Shown here in pieces: positions 1 through 6,745 of a stretch of 8,494 bases of DNA. The position numbers and the translations under genes are program-made. Source of the stretch: DAISKN01 sp964553925 (GTDB lineage Bacteria; Acidobacteriota; Vicinamibacteria; Marinacidobacterales; SMYC01). The notes below the pieces were generated by a model. The model ran no database searches. It was not told where the DNA came from and saw only the letters and a list, made by a program, of their open reading frames with translations. Every line of letters begins with the position of its first letter. Position 1 is the first letter of the stretch. Where the stretch lies: contig CAZKNR010000044.1 in assembly GCA_964553925.1 (NCBI GenBank), forward strand, positions 1-8,494, read 5' to 3'.

Positions 1-49
1 GCGATAGCGAGAGAAAGCGGAACCGTGACCGCGGCGTCAAGTAAGCTCT

Positions 50-2155
50 TCAGATGGGCGGCATCGTCCGCAGCAACGGCTGCGGGCGGGGAGCGCCCTC
101 GTCGAAGCTCTCACGCGGCGGCTTCTGCCATTCGGCGATTAATTCCAGAAAGTGCTTCGTACGCTCCTGCGCCAAGTCGCGTTGGCGGTTGCGCTCCCAC
201 CAGTAACCAGCATCCGGCGGTGAGTCGTTGTCGCGGTTTATCAAATCGGCATAGCTGCGGCTTGTTCCCTGTGGCGGGCCGCCATAGCCCCGTTCGATCC
301 CTTCCAGCAAGTTTTCGAGGAGCGACATCAAAGTCCGGTACCGTTGCCACCGGTGGCTGTCCCAGGATGGCCGCTCGTTCTGCTCGTCCGGATCGAACCG
401 CTCGGCGAGGCGCCGGCCGGCGTGCCAGCCACGCGCGCTCAGGTCGTCAATCAGCGGGCGCGTCATGGTCAGGTTGAGGCCACCCTCTTTCGACTCCTCC
501 AGCAAGACGTGCGCCACGCGGTCCCAGTAGCCGTGCACGCGCATCTGGGCATTGTCGTTCCAGTTGTACATGGTATCGAGGATCGAGAGGAGAAAGTCCC
601 GGAGTCTCTCGACGGAAGCCCACCGATACTGATGCCCGTCGGCGCTGTCCTTGGCCATCCAGACGTTGTCTCCCTGGTTCACCTTCGAGATGCCGCGGCC
701 GCTGAGCGGTGACCGAAGGTTGATGCCGAAGGTAGGCCATCGAGGGAGGGGTCGATCGAAAAAATGGATCGGGAAATTGCTGCAGATACCGCCGTCGGAG
801 AACCAGCAGAGAAACGGGGCCGGGGCAGCCAGGTTCGGGTTGCTTTCGAGCAAGTCCTCGAGACTACCTCCGGTGTCCGGGCGGGACTTCATTAGGAGGC
901 GCCACTCTTGGCGCAGCGCGTGATTCTGCTCGTTCGACCAGTCAATGGCCGATAGGGGAACCGCGCTGATGAGGAGCGGAAAGCCGAGGCTCATTCGGGT
1001 GGCGACCACCACCGGCAAGCACTCGATCGCCGGCAGTGGCTTCAGACCGTGCCCGCGATCCATCAACCTGCAAAGAAGCTGCCAGTCGTCCCAGTCGCGC
1101 TCCTCGACACCCTCGCCCTTCGATGGTGGATGGCCCTCCATCCATTCCACCACGTGCTTGGGAAAATAGTTGAGGAACACCTCGGGATCGAAGAAGAACG
1201 CGTCGGTGTGAAAGGAGGTGTTGAAACGGAATGGAAGCCGATGGGGCCGGCCGTGCGTGAGATTCGTGGTGAACATCTCCAGGCTTATGCGCTTCATCGG
1301 GTCGTAGTCGGTGGGTTCCGTTGGACACTTCGCATTTCTCGCCAGCAGATGCCCGAAGGAGAGAGGCTCACCGCCGGGATGGCCGGCGAGAGCGTTCAAC
1401 TCCTCGTCCAGCCAATCGGTGAGCGCCCAGTTGGGTCCCGGGTACTTTCGCTTGAAGGGATCGCGCTCGATCGGTTTGGCGGGGGCGCTCCCAGTTCGGG
1501 CTCCGGTACAGAGTCCGAACCCTGTCCCCGTCTCGAGAATCGACGTTACCTTCTTCCAGAGCGATAGCACCGCCCCTCGAAGGATCAAGACGACTACAAC
1601 CAAGAGTGCCAGCAGAGTCAGAAGAGCAACGACGGCCGAGCCCATGGACGAGGCCAGGTAGGCTCCTCCGGAAGCGATGCCCAGAAGCAAGAGAAGACGC
1701 GACAAGAACCAAGCCTTGCCTCCAGGCGCTCGCCAGACTTCGCGAAGAGCCGCGAGGATCCAGCCCAGGAACCCGGGATTTTGTTCACTGGCTCGATGGT
1801 TCAAGAAAAACACCAGCAGGTTGAACAGCGGCCGTGTTTTCTGACTCGGCTGGAAGAGTTTCAGAAGGTAATCGTTGCCCGCGAGGTACTCCGGCAGGGA
1901 CGCCAGTCTGTGGAATCCTCCCTTCTCGGAAGCCCGGCCCAGCTCGGCTGCCGCACAGAGGGCCGCCGCAATCGCACCGGCCGACGATCCTCCGACACTG
2001 TGGAACTTGTACTTAGTCGCGAGCTCGCAAACGGCGAGCGGGTAGACGACGCCGCTCGTGATCCCACCCTTCATGACCATGTCGCAGTCCAGCGTCGGGT
2101 TCAGGTAGGCGTCGCGTGTGAGGAGGCGCTCCATTTCGGGTTTGTCATCGACCAT
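50..2155 (-). CDS. Patatin-like phospholipase with internal membrane segments
   Basis: Predicted lipid acyl hydrolase of the patatin family, which uses a Ser-Asp dyad. Seen in the 701-residue protein: an oxyanion-type glycine motif KGGITSG at residues 29-35, where the usual GGGxRG arginine is replaced by Ser34; the nucleophile elbow GSSAG at 56-60 with Ser58 as nucleophile; and the DGG motif at 454-456 with Asp454 as partner. The stretch ATRMSLGFP at 385-393 also fits patatins. Serine and aspartate lie about 396 residues apart, far more than in compact patatins. The insert holds two hydrophobic stretches (about 149-170 and 173-198), so the protein is probably anchored in the membrane. The C-terminal 200 residues are rich in Trp, Arg and Asp and I do not recognise them. 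The start is supported by GGAGAG five bases upstream. The gene is divergent from the hydrolase at 2305. Family call is firm; substrate is unknown. Confidence 0.9.
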   Translation of the reverse strand: MVDDKPEMERLLTRDAYLNPTLDCDMVMKGGITSGVVYPLAVCELATKYKFHSVGGSSAGAIAAALCAAAELGRASEKGGFHRLASLPEYLAGNDYLLKLFQPSQKTRPLFNLLVFFLNHRASEQNPGFLGWILAALREVWRAPGGKAWFLSRLLLLLGIASGGAYLASSMGSAVVALLTLLALLVVVVLILRGAVLSLWKKVTSILETGTGFGLCTGARTGSAPAKPIERDPFKRKYPGPNWALTDWLDEELNALAGHPGGEPLSFGHLLARNAKCPTEPTDYDPMKRISLEMFTTNLTHGRPHRLPFRFNTSFHTDAFFFDPEVFLNYFPKHVVEWMEGHPPSKGEGVEERDWDDWQLLCRLMDRGHGLKPLPAIECLPVVVATRMSLGFPLLISAVPLSAIDWSNEQNHALRQEWRLLMKSRPDTGGSLEDLLESNPNLAAPAPFLCWFSDGGICSNFPIHFFDRPLPRWPTFGINLRSPLSGRGISKVNQGDNVWMAKDSADGHQYRWASVERLRDFLLSILDTMYNWNDNAQMRVHGYWDRVAHVLLEESKEGGLNLTMTRPLIDDLSARGWHAGRRLAERFDPDEQNERPSWDSHRWQRYRTLMSLLENLLEGIERGYGGPPQGTSRSYADLINRDNDSPPDAGYWWERNRQRDLAQERTKHFLELIAEWQKPPRESFDEGAPRPQPLLRTMPPI

Positions 2156-2160
2156 TGGAT

Positions 2161-2166
2161 CTCTCC
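2161..2166 (-). promoter_or_regulatory. Ribosome binding site of the patatin gene
   Basis: On the minus strand GGAGAG lies five bases before the ATG at 2155-2153. It fixes the start of the patatin gene and makes an alternative internal start unlikely. Confidence 0.7.
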
Positions 2167-2178
2167 GATTGGATCAAA

Positions 2179-2271
2179 ACGCAAAGGCGCAAGGAAATCC
2201 AATGCAAGGGGGATAAGTGGGACAGGAATCTCCTCATCCCCCTTTGCATTTCTTTCTTTGCGCGTTTGCGT
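2179..2271. repeat. Large imperfect palindrome between divergent genes
   Basis: The left arm (2179-2214) and right arm (2236-2271) are imperfect reverse complements. The inner parts ATGCAAGGGGGAT (2202-2214) and ATCCCCCTTTGCAT (2236-2249) pair with one bulged base. The outer parts ACGCAAAGGCGC (2179-2190) and GCGCGTTTGCGT (2260-2271) pair with one mismatch. The 21-base loop holds a second small dyad, AGGA (2224-2227) and TCCT (2231-2234). The arms are built from short GCAAA/TTTGC units and have a skewed composition unlike the flanking genes. It sits upstream of both start codons, so it is not a transcription terminator for either gene. It looks like a dispersed non-coding element (REP or MITE type) or a structured leader; no transposase, terminal target duplication or second copy is visible in the window. 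Confidence 0.75.
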
Positions 2272-2304
2272 CCTCTGCGGCTAGGATCACAAAGCGAGAC
2301 CCGA

Positions 2305-3168
2305 ATGAAGCGACGGTGGCGTTGGCCGCTTCTGGCCGTGGTGCTGAGCGCTCCCGCCTGGACCCAAACCCAAATCTATCCCGGGCTCACCGAGGATGCC
2401 TATGCGGAGTTGCCTGGGGTCCGCCTGTTCTACGTCGATAGCGGCGGCGGCGGAGTCCCGGTCGTTTTTCTTCACTCGGCAACGGGCAGCAGCAGGGTCT
2501 GGGAGCACCAGGTGCCTCCCTTCACCGCAGCCGGCTATCGCGTCATCGCCTACGACCGGCGCGGATATGGCCGCACTGTCGTGCACGAGTCTGGATCTTC
2601 GACGACGGCCGCGGATGACCTCGAGGCTTTGATGAGGCGTTTGGGCATCGAGCGGTTTCACCTCGTGGGCACTGCCGCGGGCGGCATGGTGGCGACGGAT
2701 TACGCGCAGTCCTTTCCGCAACGGCTGCGAAGCGTCGTGATTGCGAACAGCATCGTTGGCGTGCAGGACGAGGAGTATCTGGCCCTGGGAAAGAGGATGC
2801 GGCCCCCGCAGTTCGGACAGTTGCCGCCAGACTTTCGTGAATTGGGTCCGTCCTACCGAGCCGCTGACCCTGACGGCGTCAAACGCTGGCTCGAGCTCGA
2901 GCACCTCAGTCGCGCGCCGGACGCGGCGCCATCACAACAGACCTGGAAGAACCGCACCACGTTCGAGTCTCTTGAGGCCATCAAGGTTCCCGTGCTCTTC
3001 ATCACTGGTGATGCGGATCTGTACACGCCGCCGCCCGTGCTGCGGCTTTTCGCGGAGAGAATCGCGAGCTCCCAGACTCTGATCCTGCCCGAGGTGGGTC
3101 ACTCGGGGTATTGGGAGCAGCCGGAGCTCTTCAACCGCGCCGTTCTCGAGTTCCTCCAGAAGCATTAG
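2305..3168 (+). CDS. Secreted alpha/beta hydrolase-fold protein, nucleophile Ser replaced by Ala
   Basis: A 287-residue alpha/beta hydrolase-fold protein. I chose the ATG at 2305 because it gives a clear signal peptide (basic MKRRWRW, hydrophobic PLLAVVLSAPA, likely cleavage after Ala18). The frame is open back to a TTG at 2155, but that extension is translated palindrome. No good ribosome binding site is visible. Fold landmarks are present: the strand and oxyanion region VVFLHSATG around 53-61, DRRGYGRT at 84-91, the acid-bearing loop GDAD at 235-238 (Asp238 probable), and His266 in EVGHSG. The nucleophile elbow reads GTAAG at 122-126, so Ala124 sits where the family has its catalytic serine. 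Either the protein is not a classical esterase, works by another mechanism, or has lost activity. Related sequences are often annotated as enol-lactonase-like or haloperoxidase-like hydrolases; no substrate can be named. Confidence 0.88.
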   Translation: MKRRWRWPLLAVVLSAPAWTQTQIYPGLTEDAYAELPGVRLFYVDSGGGGVPVVFLHSATGSSRVWEHQVPPFTAAGYRVIAYDRRGYGRTVVHESGSSTTAADDLEALMRRLGIERFHLVGTAAGGMVATDYAQSFPQRLRSVVIANSIVGVQDEEYLALGKRMRPPQFGQLPPDFRELGPSYRAADPDGVKRWLELEHLSRAPDAAPSQQTWKNRTTFESLEAIKVPVLFITGDADLYTPPPVLRLFAERIASSQTLILPEVGHSGYWEQPELFNRAVLEFLQKH

Positions 3169-3195
3169 GTTTTCGTCGATGGACGAGCCCAACCT
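3167..3195 (+). terminator. Weak hairpin after the hydrolase gene
   Basis: Overlapping the TAG stop, AGGTT (3167-3171) pairs with AACCT (3191-3195), and inside it TCGTC (3173-3177) pairs with GACGA (3182-3186) around a GATG loop. The stem is interrupted and only a broken T-rich tail (TTCGTCCTT) follows, so it is at best a poor intrinsic terminator. Its place, just before a promoter for the next gene, is the main support. Confidence 0.25.
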
Positions 3196-3202
3196 TTCGT
3201 CC

Positions 3203-3230
3203 TTGACACCCCGTCTGCCGGGGCAATAAT
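3203..3230 (+). promoter_or_regulatory. Sigma-70-type promoter for the phosphoesterase gene
   Basis: TTGACA (3203-3208) matches the -35 consensus in full. AATAAT (3225-3230) matches five of six -10 bases, with a 16-base spacer. The predicted transcript start is near 3237, about 30 bases before the ATG at 3269. The spacer contains a small dyad, CCCCG (3209-3213) and CGGGG (3219-3223), that could be an operator or chance in GC-rich DNA. The promoter could drive the three following plus-strand genes together. Confidence 0.55.
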
Positions 3231-3268
3231 GGGCGCTCGGGAGGAGGCCGCCGTCGGGGGGGCTGCTC

Positions 3269-5431
3269 ATGGTTCCAATGGTTCTGCTGGCCGCCGCGAG
3301 CATGCAGATCGCGAACGCTCCCTGCGAGTGGGCGCCGGACCTGTCCGGCGGCCCGCTCGATGTCACGTTCTACGTCACGACCGACAGCGAGATCGGCCGT
3401 GGTCGCCCCGTCGAGGAGTACATCCGCTACCAGCGCGAGCTGGTCGACTTCGCGCAAAGCCAAACTCCCTGGCCCGCGGGCTTTCGCGGCGAAGGATCAA
3501 CCATTGCGGCACCCACGGGAATCGTGACCACCGGCGACAACATCTTCGGCGGGCCGGGCGGCGAGTACCCGTTCTTATGGCTGATCCAGCGCTTGCGCTT
3601 CGAGTGGTTGTGGAGCCGCTCGCGCGCCCTCCCGCCGCTCGACGTGTTCGAGGACCCTACCATTCGCGATATCGAAGCTATTCCCTACCCGGTGTACACA
3701 GGACTGGGCAACCACGACTGGGATAAGGGCTCCCTGCAACGCGGCGAGGCGACGCTCCTCCGCCACATCCGCAGCGTCATGCCCGGCTGCTTTGGGGTCA
3801 CGAACTTCCACGCGCAATCGGGCAACTATTCGTGGAACTGGGGACGGCTGCACATGGTTCAGCTCAACGAATGGGCTGGCGCCCGAAACGCCGGGGGGCT
3901 TCACTGGTTGCGCGAGGACCTGCGCCGCGCTGGCCCGGAGGCCCCGCTGCTGTTGTTCCAGCACTATGGATTCGACGGGTTTTCGCGCCAGCCGGCTTGG
4001 TGGACCGACGCCGACAGAAATGCCTTCCTCGACCTGGTCTGCGACTACAACGTTCTCGGGGTCGTGTCCGGACACACCCATCACGCCTTTCCCGCCGACC
4101 AGATTCCGGTCGTTTGCCCGCCAGGAAAAAAGCTCTCCGGCCTGCGTAACTTCATCGGCGAAGACGGCATCCTCTTCAACTTCGACTCCAGCAACGGCTA
4201 CTTCGGCAATCCGCCGCAGGGCACCGGCACCTTCATGGTATTTCGCGTCGTCGACGACGGCACCGCCGACGGGTCGTTCATGGACGTCGCCACTGTATCG
4301 TGGCGCCGCGACTCCGCGGACGGGGTCGAGATTCGAAACGCGCAGAACGGCTACGACTTCACGCAGACATTTCCGATCCCGACGGAGGCGCCCGGCTCAT
4401 TCCGGAATCTCGACCTCGGCCCGTGGCAAGACCTCGGCGGGAGGCTCGCGGGCTCACCGGTACCGCTCGTCCTCGGCGACGGACGGGTCGCGGTGTTCGC
4501 TGTTCACGTTGACCGGAGCGTCCAGTTTCGCTACGAATCGACACCCGGCAACCTCTCGGACTGGCTGACGTTCGGTACCCGCCCCGCGTTGGCGATCGCC
4601 GCGACTCGCCTGGCCTTCGGTCGGCTGCTCGTTGTCGCCCTAGCACCGACGGGCGCGATCGAAGCCACGTTTCAGCAACCCGACGGAAGCCTCTCGCCCT
4701 CGCAGCGGGTCGGGACCGCGGCCGACGTTTTCATGTCAGTGCCCCAAATCGCGACCCTGCGGGACGGCGGGGTCGAAGTCCATGCGGTGCGCGCCGGCGG
4801 AGTGGTTTATCGCACCAGGAGCGACGCCCTCGAACGCTGGGAACCCTGGCAAGCGCTCGGCGGACCGGTCGCTGGCGCGGGCGTCGTCTCTAGTCCCTCG
4901 CTCGTCCGGACCGGCGACGGGCGTCTCGCCGTACTGGCGCGCGGGAGCGACGGCTTCGCGCACCTCAACCGGCAGCTCATCGAGTACGGCGCCTGGTCCG
5001 GCTGGTCCCGGGTGGGCACCCATGCGATCTCGAGCGACGTCGCCGCGGTCGCCGCCGGCGCGACCCTCGAGGTGTTCGCACGCGATGCCGTCACTCAGCG
5101 GATCTGGATCGCGAGCGGCGACGTCGACAGCGCGTCATTCCTGGAGACGGTGCTCGACGGGCCGGCCACACTCACATTCGCGCCCACCGCCGCACTCGAT
5201 CGGAGCGGCGAGTTGCGACTCGTCGTGGCCGACGCCGGCGCCAACCTCCACGAGAACCGGCGTCGCCCTGGCGAGGCGTGGGCTTTTTGGAACGCGCTCC
5301 CGCGCCAACCCGTTCGGTCCCGCCCGGCGCTACTCCCCCTCGGCGACGGCCGCGTGGGAATCTACGCGACCGCCGCACCCGGCAGGGAACTGGTGCGCGC
5401 GAGCGAGCTCGCGAGCTGGGTAGTACCATAG
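3269..5431 (+). CDS. Calcineurin-like metallophosphoesterase with C-terminal seven-repeat beta-propeller
   Basis: A 720-residue two-domain protein, probably exported. Residues 1-17 are hydrophobic and end in ANA, signal-peptide-like but without basic residues. Residues about 30-345 are a calcineurin-like phosphoesterase domain with metal-site motifs in order: motif I TDSE (Asp39, with Glu41 where His is usual), GD at 89-90, GNHD at 147-150, His232 in QHYG, and GHTH at 268-271. This family hydrolyses phosphomono- or diesters with two metal ions. From about 384 to the end come seven units of 46-52 residues, several starting with a W-x-x-LGG type motif (near 386, 432, 478, 527, 579, 626, 674) followed by GDGR-VAVF-like strands. 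That fits a seven-bladed propeller resembling PLL/DUF346-type lectins. Start: the in-frame stop at 3227 and first ATG at 3269 leave little choice, though the nearest strong Shine-Dalgarno sequence (3239-3247) is 21 bases away. Substrate is unknown. Confidence 0.9.
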   Translation: MVPMVLLAAASMQIANAPCEWAPDLSGGPLDVTFYVTTDSEIGRGRPVEEYIRYQRELVDFAQSQTPWPAGFRGEGSTIAAPTGIVTTGDNIFGGPGGEYPFLWLIQRLRFEWLWSRSRALPPLDVFEDPTIRDIEAIPYPVYTGLGNHDWDKGSLQRGEATLLRHIRSVMPGCFGVTNFHAQSGNYSWNWGRLHMVQLNEWAGARNAGGLHWLREDLRRAGPEAPLLLFQHYGFDGFSRQPAWWTDADRNAFLDLVCDYNVLGVVSGHTHHAFPADQIPVVCPPGKKLSGLRNFIGEDGILFNFDSSNGYFGNPPQGTGTFMVFRVVDDGTADGSFMDVATVSWRRDSADGVEIRNAQNGYDFTQTFPIPTEAPGSFRNLDLGPWQDLGGRLAGSPVPLVLGDGRVAVFAVHVDRSVQFRYESTPGNLSDWLTFGTRPALAIAATRLAFGRLLVVALAPTGAIEATFQQPDGSLSPSQRVGTAADVFMSVPQIATLRDGGVEVHAVRAGGVVYRTRSDALERWEPWQALGGPVAGAGVVSSPSLVRTGDGRLAVLARGSDGFAHLNRQLIEYGAWSGWSRVGTHAISSDVAAVAAGATLEVFARDAVTQRIWIASGDVDSASFLETVLDGPATLTFAPTAALDRSGELRLVVADAGANLHENRRRPGEAWAFWNALPRQPVRSRPALLPLGDGRVGIYATAAPGRELVRASELASWVVP

Positions 5432-5462
5432 GCTCTGAAACTCGATACTTGTTGAATCAAAT

Positions 5463-5468
5463 AGGAGA
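5463..5468 (+). promoter_or_regulatory. Ribosome binding site of the class V aminotransferase gene
   Basis: AGGAGA lies six bases before the ATG at 5475, an ideal spacing. It confirms the start that includes the twin-arginine signal. I see no convincing promoter in the 43 bases after the phosphoesterase gene, which favours co-transcription. Confidence 0.75.
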
Positions 5469-5474
5469 AACGCC

Positions 5475-6716
5475 ATGAACTCGCCAAGGAACTCGATCGA
5501 CCGACGGGGTTTTCTCAAGACGACAGCCGCATGGGGCCTCGCCCCGATTCCCACGCCTGGCAGCGTTTCGGCAAGTCCGTCCGATGACGATGCGCTGGGG
5601 GTGCGTAAAGCGTTTGCCGTGACCCAGAAGCAAACGTATCTCAACTCGGCCTATGTCGGCCCCATGCCTGACGTGGTGTACGAGGCCGCCGTCCGGTACG
5701 CGGACGAACAACGGCTCACGCCCGCGATCGGTCTCGATACGTCCATGGAGAGGCGAGAGAACGCCAGAACCAAGTTCGCCGAGCTCTTCGGAGCGAAGCG
5801 GGAGGAGGTGGCTCTTCTCTTTTCGACCAGTGACGCGGAGAACATCGTCACTCGCGCGCTGGATCTGAAAGCCGGCGACAACGTCGTCATCGACGAGCTC
5901 CACTTCATCACCACTTTCGTTCTTTACCGCCAGCTCGAGAAGATGAAGGGCATCGAGGTCCGGGTCGTGCCCCACAAGGACGGCCGGGCCCCGATCGAGG
6001 CGTTCGAAGCCCGCACCGACGGGCGAACCCGGCTCATCTCCGTGGCCTGGGTCTCGAACCGAAACGGGTACCGGCACGATCTCCGCGCTCTTTCGGAGCT
6101 CGCCCACCGGCACGGAGGGTTTCTCTTCGCCGACGGCATTCAGGCGCTCGGGACGTTTCCCACGAATCTCCACCAGGAGGGAGTGGATTTCGTCTGCGGC
6201 AACTCCTACAAGTGGCTGTTCTCGAGCTGGGGCGCCGCCCCGTTCTACGTGCGGGAAGAGCACCTCGACCGAATCCAACCCGACCGATTCGGACACAACC
6301 AGGTGGCCCAGTCCCTCCCCGATCTCCACTTCCGCCTCGAGACCACGGCGAAGAAATACGAATACTCCGGGCTGATTTACGGCGCCGTTGCTCAGCTCGA
6401 GGCCGCGCTCGGCTTCATGGCCGGAGTCGGTCTCGCGCGCATCGAGAAGCACGGCGTCGGCCTCGCCCGGGAGCTTCGGGATGGAGTGGCGAAACTCGGG
6501 TACGAGATGTTCACGCCCCCCGACAACCCCTCGGCGATCGTGAGCTTCACCCACGGTCGCGACCCGAAAGAGGTCAAGCGGATTCTTCGGGAGGAGAACA
6601 TCAGCGTGACCCTTCGCGAGAACGACGCCCAGATCCGCGCGAGCGTGGCCCTGTTCAACAACCGGAGCGACGTCACGCATCTGTTGGAGGCGCTCGCGAA
6701 GATGGCCCGCGCCTGA
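5475..6716 (+). CDS. Tat-exported class V aminotransferase (cysteine desulfurase / isopenicillin N epimerase-like)
   Basis: A 413-residue PLP enzyme of fold type I, class V. Seen: a twin-arginine signal DRRGFLK at 9-15, then a weakly hydrophobic stretch and a likely cleavage site after VSA (31-33). The PLP-binding residues follow: His143 in DELHF (probably stacks on the cofactor), Asp220 in FADGIQALG (pairs with the pyridine nitrogen), the Schiff-base lysine Lys246 in GNSYKWL, and Arg388 in QIRASVALFNN, the usual carboxylate-binding arginine. All key residues are present, so it should be active. Class V members include cysteine desulfurases, kynureninases, serine-glyoxylate transaminases and isopenicillin N epimerase-like proteins; I see no clear active-site cysteine loop like that of IscS, so desulfurase activity is doubtful. 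It lies 43 bases after the phosphoesterase gene and 29 before the kinase gene. Export by Tat fits an enzyme folded around its cofactor in the cytoplasm. Confidence 0.88.
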   Translation: MNSPRNSIDRRGFLKTTAAWGLAPIPTPGSVSASPSDDDALGVRKAFAVTQKQTYLNSAYVGPMPDVVYEAAVRYADEQRLTPAIGLDTSMERRENARTKFAELFGAKREEVALLFSTSDAENIVTRALDLKAGDNVVIDELHFITTFVLYRQLEKMKGIEVRVVPHKDGRAPIEAFEARTDGRTRLISVAWVSNRNGYRHDLRALSELAHRHGGFLFADGIQALGTFPTNLHQEGVDFVCGNSYKWLFSSWGAAPFYVREEHLDRIQPDRFGHNQVAQSLPDLHFRLETTAKKYEYSGLIYGAVAQLEAALGFMAGVGLARIEKHGVGLARELRDGVAKLGYEMFTPPDNPSAIVSFTHGRDPKEVKRILREENISVTLRENDAQIRASVALFNNRSDVTHLLEALAKMARA

Positions 6717-6745
6717 GCCGTGCGCACGACTACGTCGCGACAACG

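Noticed and set aside
17..32. Small dyad GCGG/CCGC just downstream of the patatin stop, as a terminator
   Set aside because: The stem is only four base pairs and the following tract on the minus strand (TTTCTCT) is a poor T run.
2258..2287. Possible hydrolase promoter TTGCGC-N18-TAGGAT
   Set aside because: Only three or four of six bases match in each box, the spacing is long, and the left box lies inside the palindrome, so chance is as good an explanation.
2155..2304. TTG start at 2155 giving a 50-residue longer hydrolase
   Set aside because: The extension is a translation of the palindrome and would bury the signal peptide that begins at the ATG of 2305; TTG at 2155 also overlaps the patatin start codon.
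3792..4568. 258-residue plus-strand open frame inside the phosphoesterase gene
   Set aside because: It is Ser/Thr/Arg-rich out-of-frame translation of the phosphoesterase, whose metal-binding motifs lie in the main frame over the same bases.
5457..6743. 428-residue open frame on the minus strand opposite the aminotransferase gene
   Set aside because: It covers the PLP enzyme almost exactly in antisense, shows no recognisable motif, and the plus-strand gene has a clear ribosome binding site and all catalytic residues.
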